A stretch of DNA of 64,000 bases from NCBI GenBank assembly GCA_030432755.1, contig JAUILZ010000017.1, forward strand, positions 16,693-80,692. Reading direction: 5' to 3'. The DNA comes from Gammaproteobacteria bacterium (GTDB taxonomy: Bacteria; Pseudomonadota; Gammaproteobacteria; Arenicellales; Poriferihabitantaceae). Position 1 is the stretch's first letter; the number at the start of each line of letters is the position of its first letter. Below are positions 43,048 through 51,234 of this stretch, one piece after another. A program made the translations under genes and the position numbers. The notes below the pieces were generated by a model that was given only the letters and a program-made list of their open reading frames with translations, was not told the DNA's origin and ran no database searches.

Positions 43048-44192
43048 CGCTTCCCTACGATACCCGTTTTCCCGCCATCGCCGATCTCAAGGCCCGCGCC
43101 CGCCGTCGCCTGCCAGCCTTCGCCTTCGACTATGTCGACGGTGGCATCGACGAAGAGTATGGCAAGCGCCGCAATCGCGATGCCTGGCACGAGATTGAAC
43201 TGACCCCGCGCTACCTGCGCGACGTGACCACCGCCGACCAGTCCGCCGAGGTGTTCGGTCACCGCTATTCCATGCCCATCGGCGTACCGCCCGTCGGGCT
43301 CGGCAACATGATGTGGCCGGGCGCCGAGCTGGCGCTGGCGCGCGCGGCGCAGCACGCCAACATTCCCTATGTTCTCAGCACCTTCAGCACCACGCTGATG
43401 GAGGACATCGCCAGGGCGGCGCCGGACGTTGGCTGGTTCCAGCTCTACGTGCCGAAGAACGTGGATGCGATGAAGGACCTCATCTCGCGCGCGAAAAATT
43501 CCGGCTTCCACGTGCTGGTGGTGACCCTGGATATCGCCGTGGGCGCGAAACGCAACCGTGAACTCAAGAACGGGCTCAAGCTGCCGTTCAAGTTCACCCC
43601 GAAGATCGTCTGGGAGGCGATGACGCATCCGGCCTGGACCTTCGACACCTTGACCTACGGCCAGCCTGACTTCGTCAACGTGCAGACCTATCGCGACAAT
43701 CCGGACGAGGAACTGGGCGTGTTTCTCACCAGCTTCAACATGAACGGCGTCACCCGCGAACGGATCGAAATGATCCGCGAACTCTGGGATGGGCCGCTGG
43801 TGATCAAGGGGGTGCAGTACGACCGGGATATTCGCGACTGCCTCGAGATCGGTGTGGATGGCATCGTGGTCTCCAATCACGGCGGACGCCAGCTCGACGC
43901 CGCGCCGTCCTCGGCCCAGAGCCTGCGAGAGGTGTCCGCGGAAGCCCGCGCGCGGATGACGGTGATGGTAGACAGCGGTATCCGTACCGGCATGGACATC
44001 GTTCGCGCGCGCGCCCTGGGTGCGGAGATGACCTTTTCCGGGCGTTCGTTTTTCTGGGGCATGGGCGCGCTTGGCAGGAACGGCGCGGAACAGGTTGTCG
44101 GCATCTTCCGTGACGAGGTGGACCGCACCCTCAAGCAACTCGGCTGCCCCTCCTGGGATGCCATGGACGGTTCCTGGCTGTCTTCGCGCTAG
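43044..44192 (+). CDS. FMN-dependent alpha-hydroxy-acid oxidase/dehydrogenase
   Basis: Member of the L-lactate dehydrogenase (LldD), glycolate oxidase and mandelate dehydrogenase family. The 382-residue TIM barrel has FDYVDGGIDEE, VLSTFSTTLMEDIA, the catalytic His279 and Arg282 in SNHGGRQLD, and the FMN phosphate region VDSGIRTGMDIV with FSGRSFFWG. Substrate is not readable; lactate is the commonest. The start overlaps pyrF in ATGA, an unusual partner. No LldP-type permease or LldR regulator is near. Confidence 0.9.
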   Translation: MTLPYDTRFPAIADLKARARRRLPAFAFDYVDGGIDEEYGKRRNRDAWHEIELTPRYLRDVTTADQSAEVFGHRYSMPIGVPPVGLGNMMWPGAELALARAAQHANIPYVLSTFSTTLMEDIARAAPDVGWFQLYVPKNVDAMKDLISRAKNSGFHVLVVTLDIAVGAKRNRELKNGLKLPFKFTPKIVWEAMTHPAWTFDTLTYGQPDFVNVQTYRDNPDEELGVFLTSFNMNGVTRERIEMIRELWDGPLVIKGVQYDRDIRDCLEIGVDGIVVSNHGGRQLDAAPSSAQSLREVSAEARARMTVMVDSGIRTGMDIVRARALGAEMTFSGRSFFWGMGALGRNGAEQVVGIFRDEVDRTLKQLGCPSWDAMDGSWLSSR

Positions 44193-44206
44193 GACGGGTC
44201 ATCGTT

Positions 44207-44228
44207 CCGGGCAGGGATCCTCGCCCGG
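44207..44228 (+). terminator. Possible terminator after the hydroxy-acid oxidase gene
   Basis: CCGGGC (44207-44212) pairs with GCCCGG (44223-44228) around a 10-base loop that can pair internally. It lies 15 bases after the stop codon. No T-run follows, so it is not a classical intrinsic terminator. Confidence 0.35.
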
Positions 44229-44252
44229 GCGGAAGTAACCAGGAACTCTGCG

Positions 44253-44282
44253 TTGCATCAGCTTTTGCATTAAATATATAAT
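44253..44282 (+). promoter_or_regulatory. Candidate promoter of the AEC transporter gene, in an AT-rich patch
   Basis: TTGCAT (44253-44258) and a perfect TATAAT (44277-44282) are 18 bases apart, in a patch of nearly pure A/T (44264-44310) inside GC-rich DNA. Transcription would begin at about 44289, within two bases of the TTG start codon. Confidence 0.5.
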
Positions 44283-44290
44283 TTATTTAA

Positions 44291-45157
44291 TTGAAAATAA
44301 TAGAAATATTATTTCCGGTTTTCTCCCTGGTACTGGTGGGCTACGTCTATGGTCTGCGCTACCGGCCCAATCTCCAGGCGGTCAACCAGCTGATGCTGTT
44401 CGTGTTCGTGCCGGCGCTGGTGTTCGATGTCATGTCGCGCAAGGACTTCCAGGTGGTCGAATACCAGTGGCTCGCGCTCGCCGGACTGATCGTCGTGCTG
44501 GGGTCGGGACTGCTGGCATTGCCCGCGGGGCGGGTTCTTCGCTATCCGACGCGCGCGTTCCTGCCGACGATGATGTTCAACAACTGCGGTAACCTCGGCC
44601 TGCCGCTCGCGGTACTGGCGTTCGGTGATCGCGGCCTGGAGGGCGCGGTGGTGCTGTTCCTCGTCAGCAACCTGCTGCATTTCACGCTCGGCACCTGGAT
44701 TTTTGGCGGCATCGTCTCGTGGAAAGGGCTGCTGCTGAACCCGGTCAACGTCGCCACCTTCGCCGGGCTCGGTGTCAACTTTGCCCGTATCCAGATGCCC
44801 GACTTCGTCCTCCTGCCGATCTCGATGCTGGGACAGATCGTGATCCCGTTCATGCTCGTGTCCCTCGGCGTTCGCATGTTGAGCGTGGAGCGCGCCCATC
44901 TCGGCAGCGGGCTGGTGGGCGCCGTGCTGCGGCCATTGAGCGGGCTGCTGCCCGCCCTGGTGGCGATCTGGCTGTTGCCGCTGGACGATTTCCAGGCGAG
45001 CCTGCTGATCCTCTTCGCCACCCTGCCGCCGGCGGTGCTCAATTTCCTGTTCGCGGAACAGTATCACCAGGACCCGGAACTGGTCGCTTCGCTGGTGCTC
45101 GTGGGCAACGCGATGGCGGTGGTGAGCATCGGGCTGGTGCTCTGGTGGCTGGTCTGA
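44291..45157 (+). CDS. AEC (auxin efflux carrier) family transporter
   Basis: Inner-membrane transporter of the AEC family, whose bacterial members move malate, malonate or other organic acids. The 288-residue protein is hydrophobic throughout, with about ten spans and the NNCGNLGLPLAVLAFG motif conserved in the family. The TTG start gives MKIIEILFPVFSLVLVGY, the usual AEC beginning; no Shine-Dalgarno precedes it, so the mRNA may be leaderless. Its place after a hydroxy-acid oxidase suggests a carboxylate substrate (inference). Confidence 0.9.
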   Translation: MKIIEILFPVFSLVLVGYVYGLRYRPNLQAVNQLMLFVFVPALVFDVMSRKDFQVVEYQWLALAGLIVVLGSGLLALPAGRVLRYPTRAFLPTMMFNNCGNLGLPLAVLAFGDRGLEGAVVLFLVSNLLHFTLGTWIFGGIVSWKGLLLNPVNVATFAGLGVNFARIQMPDFVLLPISMLGQIVIPFMLVSLGVRMLSVERAHLGSGLVGAVLRPLSGLLPALVAIWLLPLDDFQASLLILFATLPPAVLNFLFAEQYHQDPELVASLVLVGNAMAVVSIGLVLWWLV

Positions 45158-45214
45158 GCACTGTTTCAGGCGGAGTGGTGCGGTCCTGACGAAGACTCCA
45201 TTCGGAATTGCCGG

Positions 45215-45223
45215 TGCTACAAT
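45215..45223 (+). promoter_or_regulatory. Candidate extended -10 promoter of the peroxiredoxin gene
   Basis: TGCTACAAT is an extended -10 element (TGn plus TACAAT). No -35 match is seen, as is allowed for this promoter type. The transcript would have a leader of about 78 bases. Confidence 0.4.
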
Positions 45224-45307
45224 GACGTCCGGTCCCCTGATCAGGCCCCTGGCCAGCGAGACCCGTTGCCGTATTCCTGAACACCAATGACAGCAGAGGA
45301 AATCAGC

Positions 45308-45790
45308 ATGACCATCGCAGTTGGCGACAAAATCCCCAGCGTGGAGCTGGCCGTCATGAGCGCCAATGGCCCGCAGTCCGTTACCACCGACGAACTGTTC
45401 GCGGGAAAGAAAGTCGTACTCTTCGCATTGCCGGGCGCGTTTACCCCCACCTGTTCCGCGGCGCACCTGCCGGGTTACGTAGTGCATCACGAGGCAATCC
45501 GGGAGAAGGGCGTCGATACCATCGCCTGTCTGTCGGTAAACGATGCCTTCGTCATGGACGCCTGGGGCAAGGCGCAGAACGTGGACGACAATATTCTCAT
45601 GCTAGCCGATGGCAGCGGTAATTTCACCGAGGCCGTGGGTATGTCGCTCGATCTCACCGCGCGCCACATGGGGGTGCGATCCGACCGTTATTCGATGATC
45701 GTGGAGGACGGCGTGGTGACCCAGATCAATCGCGAGGCGCCCGGCAAGTTCGAGGTCTCCGGCGCCGATGTCATCCTGACGCAGCTTTAG
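45308..45790 (+). CDS. Peroxiredoxin, Prx5 type
   Basis: Thiol peroxidase that reduces hydrogen peroxide and organic hydroperoxides, probably with glutathione/glutaredoxin or thioredoxin. The 160-residue protein has the peroxidatic Cys49 in PGAFTPTCSAAHLPGYV and a second Cys in TIACLSVNDAFVMDAWG. ATG 45308 with AGAGGA seven bases upstream is preferred to the ATG seven codons earlier. Confidence 0.95.
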   Translation: MTIAVGDKIPSVELAVMSANGPQSVTTDELFAGKKVVLFALPGAFTPTCSAAHLPGYVVHHEAIREKGVDTIACLSVNDAFVMDAWGKAQNVDDNILMLADGSGNFTEAVGMSLDLTARHMGVRSDRYSMIVEDGVVTQINREAPGKFEVSGADVILTQL

Positions 45791-45797
45791 CGCCAGG

Positions 45798-45816
45798 CGC
45801 GGGGTGATTGCCCGCG
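45798..45816 (+). terminator. Possible terminator after the peroxiredoxin gene
   Basis: CGCGGG (45798-45803) and CCCGCG (45811-45816) form a 6-bp stem with a 7-base loop, eight bases after the stop codon. Only a short T-containing stretch (GGGTTTCGTT) follows, so support is weak. Confidence 0.35.
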
Positions 45817-45862
45817 ACCGGGTTTCGTTCGTTAGCAGGTCTGTCCGTTACAAGGAGCGCAC

Positions 45863-46750
45863 ATGATCACGCGATTACTGTTATTCCTCGGCACCAACCT
45901 CGCGGTGGTGGTCGTCCTCGGGATCGTCTCCCGCCTGTTCGGCATCGAGCAGTACATCGGCGGCAACACCACCCAGTTACTCGTTTTTGCCTTCATCTTC
46001 GGCATGATGGGTTCATTCATTTCCCTTGCCATGTCCAAGACCATGGCGAAGCGTTCAACGGGAGCGCGGGTGATCGAGAACGCCTCTACTCCCACCGAGG
46101 CCTGGCTGATCGACACCGTGCGCCGCCAGGCAGAGGCCGCCGGTATCGGCATGCCCGAGGTGGCGATCTTCGATTCCCCCCAGGTCAATGCCTTCGCCAC
46201 CGGGATGAAGCGCAACGACGCCCTCGTCGCCGTCAGCACCGGGCTCCTCAAAAGCATGACGCGGGAGGAGGCGGAAGCGGTGATGGCCCACGAGATCACC
46301 CACGTGGCCAACGGCGACATGGTCACTCTGTCGCTGATCCAGGGCATCGTCAATACCTTCGTGATCTTTCTTTCGCGTATCGTCGGCGGGTTCATCGACC
46401 GCGCGGTGTTCCGCAATGAACGCGGCTACGGCATCGGTTATTTCATCTCGGTGATGATCGCGGAGGTCGTGTTCGGTATCCTGGCTTCTATGATCGTGAT
46501 GTACTTCAGCCGCCAGCGGGAATTCCGCGCGGACGAGGGCGGGGCACGCCTCGCGGGCAAACAGAAGATGATCGGTGCACTGCGCCGCCTGCAGGCGCAG
46601 CACGAACCGGAGCAGTTGCCGGACCAGCTTGCCGCGTTCGGCATCAGTGGCAGCCGGGCGGGGGGATTGCAGCGCCTGTTCCGCAGTCACCCGGATCTTG
46701 CCGACCGTATCGAGGCCCTGCAGAAACTCGACAGCACCATCGCGCGCTGA
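45863..46750 (+). CDS. htpX: Membrane protease HtpX
   Basis: Zinc metalloprotease of the inner membrane that degrades misfolded membrane proteins. Residues 1-60 hold two N-terminal hydrophobic helices, and the zinc site is His143-Glu144-x-x-His147 ([12 protein letters not shown]). Two more spans follow (about 155-215), then the third-ligand region [14 protein letters not shown]. The 295-residue length is standard. AAGGAG lies five bases before the ATG. Confidence 0.97.
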   Translation: MITRLLLFLGTNLAVVVVLGIVSRLFGIEQYIGGNTTQLLVFAFIFGMMGSFISLAMSKTMAKRSTGARVIENASTPTEAWLIDTVRRQAEAAGIGMPEVAIFDSPQVNAFATGMKRNDALVAVSTGLLKSMTREEAEAVMAHEITHVANGDMVTLSLIQGIVNTFVIFLSRIVGGFIDRAVFRNERGYGIGYFISVMIAEVVFGILASMIVMYFSRQREFRADEGGARLAGKQKMIGALRRLQAQHEPEQLPDQLAAFGISGSRAGGLQRLFRSHPDLADRIEALQKLDSTIAR

Positions 46751-46891
46751 TCTCGCTATCGGAGACTATCGTCGATTGCCTCCCGCGACCCCGCGGTGAA
46801 AATTGCGGGAATATTCACCTTTTACCCTGCCTTGCTGGACCGTCACGGGATCCATGGCTACTATCCGGTGAAACCACGATTGCCGTGAAAA

Positions 46892-47590
46892 ATGGAACTT
46901 ACACTGGAGTCGGCCTTCTCTCCGGGTGGCCTGGTGGGCAACCTGTCCTATGTCCTGTTGATCGCCTCCATGGCGATGCGCAACATGTTCTGGTTGCGCG
47001 TGCTGGCGATCTTTTCGGGTCTTTGTGGCATCGCCTACGATGTCATCTGGCTCAGCAACCCGGTAGGGGTATTCTGGGAAACCGCCTTCACCCTGACCAA
47101 CGTCATCCAGTGGCTGCTGCTGGTGCGCGAGGACCGGCGACTGCGGCTCAGTCTCGAGGAGGTTGCGATCTGGAAGGCCTTCTTTCCCAACCTGACGGCG
47201 CGCGAGTGCAAGAAACTGTTTCTCGCCTCGGAGCGCCTGGACTGGCAGGCGGGGCAGACCCTGATCCGGCGGGGCGAGAAAGTTGGCAGGATCTACATGC
47301 TGCTCTCCGGTGACGTCAGTATCCAGGTGGACGGACGAGAGGTCTCGCGTTGCGGGCCCGGTGACCTGCTGGGCGAGATGAGCTTCCTCTCCGGCGAACC
47401 CGCCAACGCCGACACGGTGTTCGACTCCGATGCCATCCTGCTCCAGGTGGAGCAGGAGCAGCTTGCGAGCCTGATCCGGGGGTCCGAGGAACTTGGGCAT
47501 TCGATCAACAACCTGATCAGCCGCAACCTGGTAAAGAAACTCGGCAAGCAGAACCTGCGCCAACTGGGACTGGATCCGCTGCCGGCATGA
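46892..47590 (+). CDS. Membrane protein with cyclic-nucleotide-binding domain (Popeye-like layout)
   Basis: A 232-residue protein with three hydrophobic helices at about 13-80 followed by a cyclic-nucleotide-binding-type beta roll at about 100-205, the arrangement of Popeye-domain proteins. The phosphate-binding cassette is recognisable (GEMSFLSGEPANADTV, 161-176), but the Arg that binds the cyclic phosphate in CAP (Arg82) corresponds here to Asn172. So it may bind a different ligand or none. The last base pairs overlap the next gene's ATG. Confidence 0.8.
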   Translation: MELTLESAFSPGGLVGNLSYVLLIASMAMRNMFWLRVLAIFSGLCGIAYDVIWLSNPVGVFWETAFTLTNVIQWLLLVREDRRLRLSLEEVAIWKAFFPNLTARECKKLFLASERLDWQAGQTLIRRGEKVGRIYMLLSGDVSIQVDGREVSRCGPGDLLGEMSFLSGEPANADTVFDSDAILLQVEQEQLASLIRGSEELGHSINNLISRNLVKKLGKQNLRQLGLDPLPA

Positions 47591-48825
47591 AGCTGCGCGA
47601 CATCCAGACCTGGGTGACGGTGCCGCCGACGGGTATCGGTGGCAGTTTCTGGGTGATCGTCCGCGTCACCACCGATAACGGCATCGAGGGTATCGGCGAA
47701 TGCTACGGCATCCCGGTGTCGGGGGACATCGCCTGCGCCATGGTGGAGGACACCTTCCACCGCTATGTCGCCGGTGCGGACCCGCATCACGTGGAGACGC
47801 TGTTCCGCCGGGTCTATTCCGCAGGTTTCACCCAGCGCCCCGACATCTCCATGATGGGGGTGTTCAGCGGTATCGAGATCGCGGTCTGGGACATCCTCGG
47901 CAAAGCCCACGAGCAGCCGGTATACAACCTGATCGGTGGCCGTTTCCACGATCGACTACGCACCTATACCTATCTCTATCCACGCAACCTTGGACGTGAC
48001 GGCTGGACCGATGAACCCGCGGGGGATGTCTACCATGACGGTGACGCGGCAGCCGAGCGCGCGCTCGACTATCTCGACATGGGGTTCACCGCAATCAAGC
48101 AGGACCCGACGGGACCCTACGCCATACAGGGCGGGCGCGAGCTATCCCTGCACGAACTCGCGCGCAGCGAATACAGCATCCGCCGTATCCGCGAGGCGGT
48201 GGGAGACCGAGCCGATATCCTCGTGGGCACCCACGGGCAGATGACCACGTCGTCGGCGATCCGCCTCGCGCGGCGCCTGGAGCCCTACGATCCGTTATGG
48301 TTCGAGGAGCCCTGTCCACCGGACCAGGTGGAAGCCATCGGCCGTGTCGCAGCCGCCACCCGCATACCCGTGGCTACCGGCGAACGACTTACCACGCGGG
48401 TGGAGTTCCACCAGGCGCTGCGCGCCGGGGTGTCGATCCTGCAGCCCGACGTCGGCCGCAGCGGCGGCATCTGGGAGACGCGCAAGATTGCCCAGCTTGC
48501 GGAGCTGTTCAATGCCCAGGTGGCGCCCCATATCTACTGCGGCCCCGTCGCCCATGCCGCCGCCGCCCATGTCGGTTTCGCGAGCCCGAACTTCCTTATC
48601 CTGGAAACCATCCAGACCGGGTTTCACGATGACATCCTGCGTAAGCCCCTTGCCTGGGAAGCCGGTTATCTGGAAGCGCCCACGGATCCGGGACTCGGCA
48701 TCGAACTGGATGAAGCGGTGGTCGCCGCCCATCCCTATACCACGGGCGGACGACTGCATCTCGAGATGTGCCAGGAACCGCTGCCGTCGGACAACCGGCG
48801 GACAATCGACGAGATCGAGTCGTGA
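47587..48825 (+). CDS. Enolase-superfamily (mandelate racemase/muconate lactonizing type) protein
   Basis: A 412-residue protein resembling sugar-acid dehydratases such as D-galactonate dehydratase: capping domain (about 1-125), then a barrel. The second and third metal ligands are present (Glu240 in WFEEP, Glu266 in GERL) and a His lies in PHIYCGPVAH. The position of the first ligand, Asp in galactonate dehydratase (VDFHG), is Gly214 here (VGTHG). Activity is therefore uncertain. Coupled by overlap to the genes on both sides. Confidence 0.88.
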   Translation: MKLRDIQTWVTVPPTGIGGSFWVIVRVTTDNGIEGIGECYGIPVSGDIACAMVEDTFHRYVAGADPHHVETLFRRVYSAGFTQRPDISMMGVFSGIEIAVWDILGKAHEQPVYNLIGGRFHDRLRTYTYLYPRNLGRDGWTDEPAGDVYHDGDAAAERALDYLDMGFTAIKQDPTGPYAIQGGRELSLHELARSEYSIRRIREAVGDRADILVGTHGQMTTSSAIRLARRLEPYDPLWFEEPCPPDQVEAIGRVAAATRIPVATGERLTTRVEFHQALRAGVSILQPDVGRSGGIWETRKIAQLAELFNAQVAPHIYCGPVAHAAAAHVGFASPNFLILETIQTGFHDDILRKPLAWEAGYLEAPTDPGLGIELDEAVVAAHPYTTGGRLHLEMCQEPLPSDNRRTIDEIES

Positions 48826-49019
48826 GCGGCCGCGGCGAACGCGTATATCACCGCCGGGACTCGGGTCGCACCATCACCGATGAGGAGATCTACACCATGG
48901 TGATGCTCTACCAGTACCAGCACCGGTCGATACGTGACATCGCGCAGCGCTTCGCCATCGACCCGGTGGAAGCCAGGATCCTGATCGGCAAGCGGATCAG
49001 CGGAAGCTGTTGCGGTTAG
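48822..49019 (+). CDS. 65-residue HTH-like protein, function unknown
   Basis: Starts at a GTG that overlaps the stop of the enolase-superfamily gene (GTGA), so it is very likely translated with it. After a basic N-terminus (GRGERVYHRRDSGR) comes a helix-turn-helix-like pattern: TDEEIYTMVMLYQYQHRSIR, then DIAQRFAIDPVEARILI. This resembles the HTH of recombinases and sigma factors. It ends in Cys-Cys-Gly. Too small for confident family assignment. Confidence 0.6.
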   Translation: MSGRGERVYHRRDSGRTITDEEIYTMVMLYQYQHRSIRDIAQRFAIDPVEARILIGKRISGSCCG

Positions 49020-49067
49020 GACGCCGCGCTGGTTGGCGACGATACCTGCGTAGCCCGCGTCGTCAGT

Positions 49068-49664
49068 TCAGTCCCGTGGTCGTGTCATCAACCACCATTC
49101 ACTGCTATCACATTCCCAGCCGACTGCTTTGAGGGGGCGGGCCGCGGCGAAGCGGTAGCCCAGTGACTCATACAGGCGCCACGCACGCTCATTGCCATCC
49201 TCCACGATCAGGCTGGTCCCCGGGGCTGGCGCGATTGCCTCGATGCGCCGGATCAGGCGGCTGCCGATCCCCAGGCTCTGGTATTCCGGCAGTACCGCCA
49301 CGGCGTTGATGTAGAGGGTACCCGGAGCGAGGTTCTCGAGTTCGACCATTGGTACGATATTGGGATCCAGGTTCCCGTCGATGGTCACCGGGTCGGGGCC
49401 GATCTCGTAGGTGGTGATGCCGCCTGCCGGCCTTCCGTCCACCTCCATCACCAGCGTTCCGCTGGAATCGCGTTCGGCGATACGTCCCGCGATCCGTTCC
49501 AGGGCGAGCGCCATGGCATCGCCGCCGGGCCCGGCGGCCTGGCGCCATAGATAGGGCGCCAGGCCATGACTCGCCAACTCGTAGACACGAACGAACAGGC
49601 CCGCGTCGTCCGGGGTCGCCGGGCGGATGGACTGGCCAGCTGGCTCGTCAGCGCCGGAAGCCAT
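49068..49664 (-). CDS. GNAT family N-acetyltransferase
   Basis: A 198-residue acetyltransferase. The acetyl-CoA-binding region shows NAVAVLPEYQSLGIGSRLIRR, matching the Q/RxxGxG/A motif, and the ending ERAWRLYESLGYRFA is typical. Substrate unknown. Its start overlaps the end of the ABM-like gene by 17 bases, so the two are one transcription unit. Confidence 0.9.
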   Translation of the reverse strand: MASGADEPAGQSIRPATPDDAGLFVRVYELASHGLAPYLWRQAAGPGGDAMALALERIAGRIAERDSSGTLVMEVDGRPAGGITTYEIGPDPVTIDGNLDPNIVPMVELENLAPGTLYINAVAVLPEYQSLGIGSRLIRRIEAIAPAPGTSLIVEDGNERAWRLYESLGYRFAAARPLKAVGWECDSSEWWLMTRPRD

Positions 49665-50010
49665 TCTCCAGAACGTAGTAGGACGGATTGAGATCCGTCA
49701 ACGGACCGCGCATCTTCGCCAGTTCCGACTCCGGCCCATGGATCTCGAGTCGATCGATGGTGGAGATTTTCAACGCCTCCGCGAGGATATCGCCGATGTT
49801 CTCCAGGTGGGCCAGCGCGCCTTCCGCGTCGCGATAGCCTTCGCGGCAATGCACGCTGTTACCGTTGAAGCAGAAGCCGTAGTACAGCACCTTGTCCTCG
49901 CCCTGGGTCTTCGCCACGAATTGTTCGGTGAGTTCCCTGAACCGGAGAAGGTTCTCATCGGAGACGTTGAAATAGGGGACGATGCTGCAACAGGTATCCG
50001 TGGTGCTCAT
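49648..50010 (-). CDS. Small protein with antibiotic-biosynthesis-monooxygenase-like fold
   Basis: A 120-residue protein that resembles the dimeric alpha/beta-barrel (ABM) family: an opening strand (CCSIVPYFNV), a helix (LLRFRELTEQFV), further strands and a second helix (GALAHLENIGDILAEAL). No catalytic residue can be named and many such proteins are not monooxygenases. GAGGAA lies seven bases before the ATG. It precedes the GNAT gene. Confidence 0.65.
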   Translation of the reverse strand: MSTTDTCCSIVPYFNVSDENLLRFRELTEQFVAKTQGEDKVLYYGFCFNGNSVHCREGYRDAEGALAHLENIGDILAEALKISTIDRLEIHGPESELAKMRGPLTDLNPSYYVLENGFRR

Positions 50011-50177
50011 TAATTATTCCTCAACTGGATCATTGGTGTGGCCGGGCATTGTCATCCACGCCGGAGATGAGTGCAACGCAAGCGTCCGCGGACCGGAAAC
50101 CAGGGCTTGCCCGGGGGATTCCCGGCGGCCTTTTGTTGCAATTTCGGGACATTCCTGACGTTGTTGCCGAATCCCGA
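50011..50177. other. 167-base gap without a gene
   Basis: The gap lies between two minus-strand genes. CCGGG and CCCGG around position 50115 could form a short hairpin, but no T-run suitable for minus-strand termination follows. No promoter was clear. Confidence 0.3.
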
Positions 50178-51086
50178 CTAGCGACCCCCAGGTTCCGCGT
50201 ATCCCGATTCCGCGGTCACATCCTTCGATGCCGCGCGATCACTGTTGCGGTCCAGGAAGGCATCCATGACCTTGTCGGGCAGCAGTCGTTTCAGCACGGT
50301 CATTACCTTCGTCGGCGTGGTGACGGGATAGCGGACCTTCGGCCGCGGGCTCTCCAGGGCGTGCAGCACCACCTCGAGCACCGCCTCGGGCGGCAGGGTG
50401 AAGCGCACATCATCGATCCTGTGGAGACGACTTTCCACATCGTCATAGGCGGCGCGGAACGGGCTCGCATCGCGGTCGATGTTTTCGAGGTAGGCGGCGA
50501 GCGCGTTCTGGCGGAAGCGGCTGCGGATCGGACCCGGTTCCACCAGGCTGAAATGGACGCCGCTTCCCCGGTGTTCGAGACGCATGGTATCGGTGAGAGC
50601 CTCGAGTGCGTACTTGCTGGCATTGTAGGCGCCGCGGAAGCGCAGGCAGATGAATCCCAGGATCGAGCTGATCTGCACCACCCGGCCCTCGCCCCGGGCG
50701 AGCATCATGGGTAGCAGTCCGTTGGTGAGTTGCTGGGTGCCGAACACGTTGGTCTCGAACTGGGCCCGCAACACGTCACGGCGGAGATCGATCACGGCGC
50801 CCGGCTGGCCGTAGGCGCCATTGTTGACCAGGCCATGGAGCTGTCCGGCGGTGATCTCGCGGGTCGCGGTAATCGCGGCGTCTACGCTGGCGGGATCCAC
50901 GAGGTCGAGTTGAAGGGTTTCATAGCCCTCGTCCCGTAACCGGTCGACGTCCGCGGCCTGGCGGCATGATGCGATGACCCGGTAGCCCTTCGCCCTGAGC
51001 CCATCGGCGATACAGGCGCCGATACCACTGGAGCACCCGGTAACGAGTACGAAGTATTGACCGGGGTTTTTGCTGGCGGATGGCAT
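50178..51086 (-). CDS. Short-chain dehydrogenase/reductase
   Basis: Classical SDR of 302 residues, NAD(P)-dependent. Cofactor motif TGCSSGIG near the N-terminus, NNGAYGQ, and the catalytic YNASK. The C-terminal extension (about 70 residues after the core) resembles membrane-associated or steroid-type SDRs, but the substrate is unknown. ATG 51086 is chosen because the core begins 11 residues later; a longer frame has no support. Confidence 0.9.
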   Translation of the reverse strand: MPSASKNPGQYFVLVTGCSSGIGACIADGLRAKGYRVIASCRQAADVDRLRDEGYETLQLDLVDPASVDAAITATREITAGQLHGLVNNGAYGQPGAVIDLRRDVLRAQFETNVFGTQQLTNGLLPMMLARGEGRVVQISSILGFICLRFRGAYNASKYALEALTDTMRLEHRGSGVHFSLVEPGPIRSRFRQNALAAYLENIDRDASPFRAAYDDVESRLHRIDDVRFTLPPEAVLEVVLHALESPRPKVRYPVTTPTKVMTVLKRLLPDKVMDAFLDRNSDRAASKDVTAESGYAEPGGR

Positions 51087-51234
51087 GATGGTTGAGGGTG
51101 CGAATCGTTTGGCCCGGTCGATTCTAGCGGGCCGCGCGCAGGGAACCAAAGGTGACCGGGAACGCTACGCCGCAACATGACCCGCGGCGAGGGGTTGTAG
51201 TAATCTATCCGTTTCGTCTCCAGGCCATTACGAC

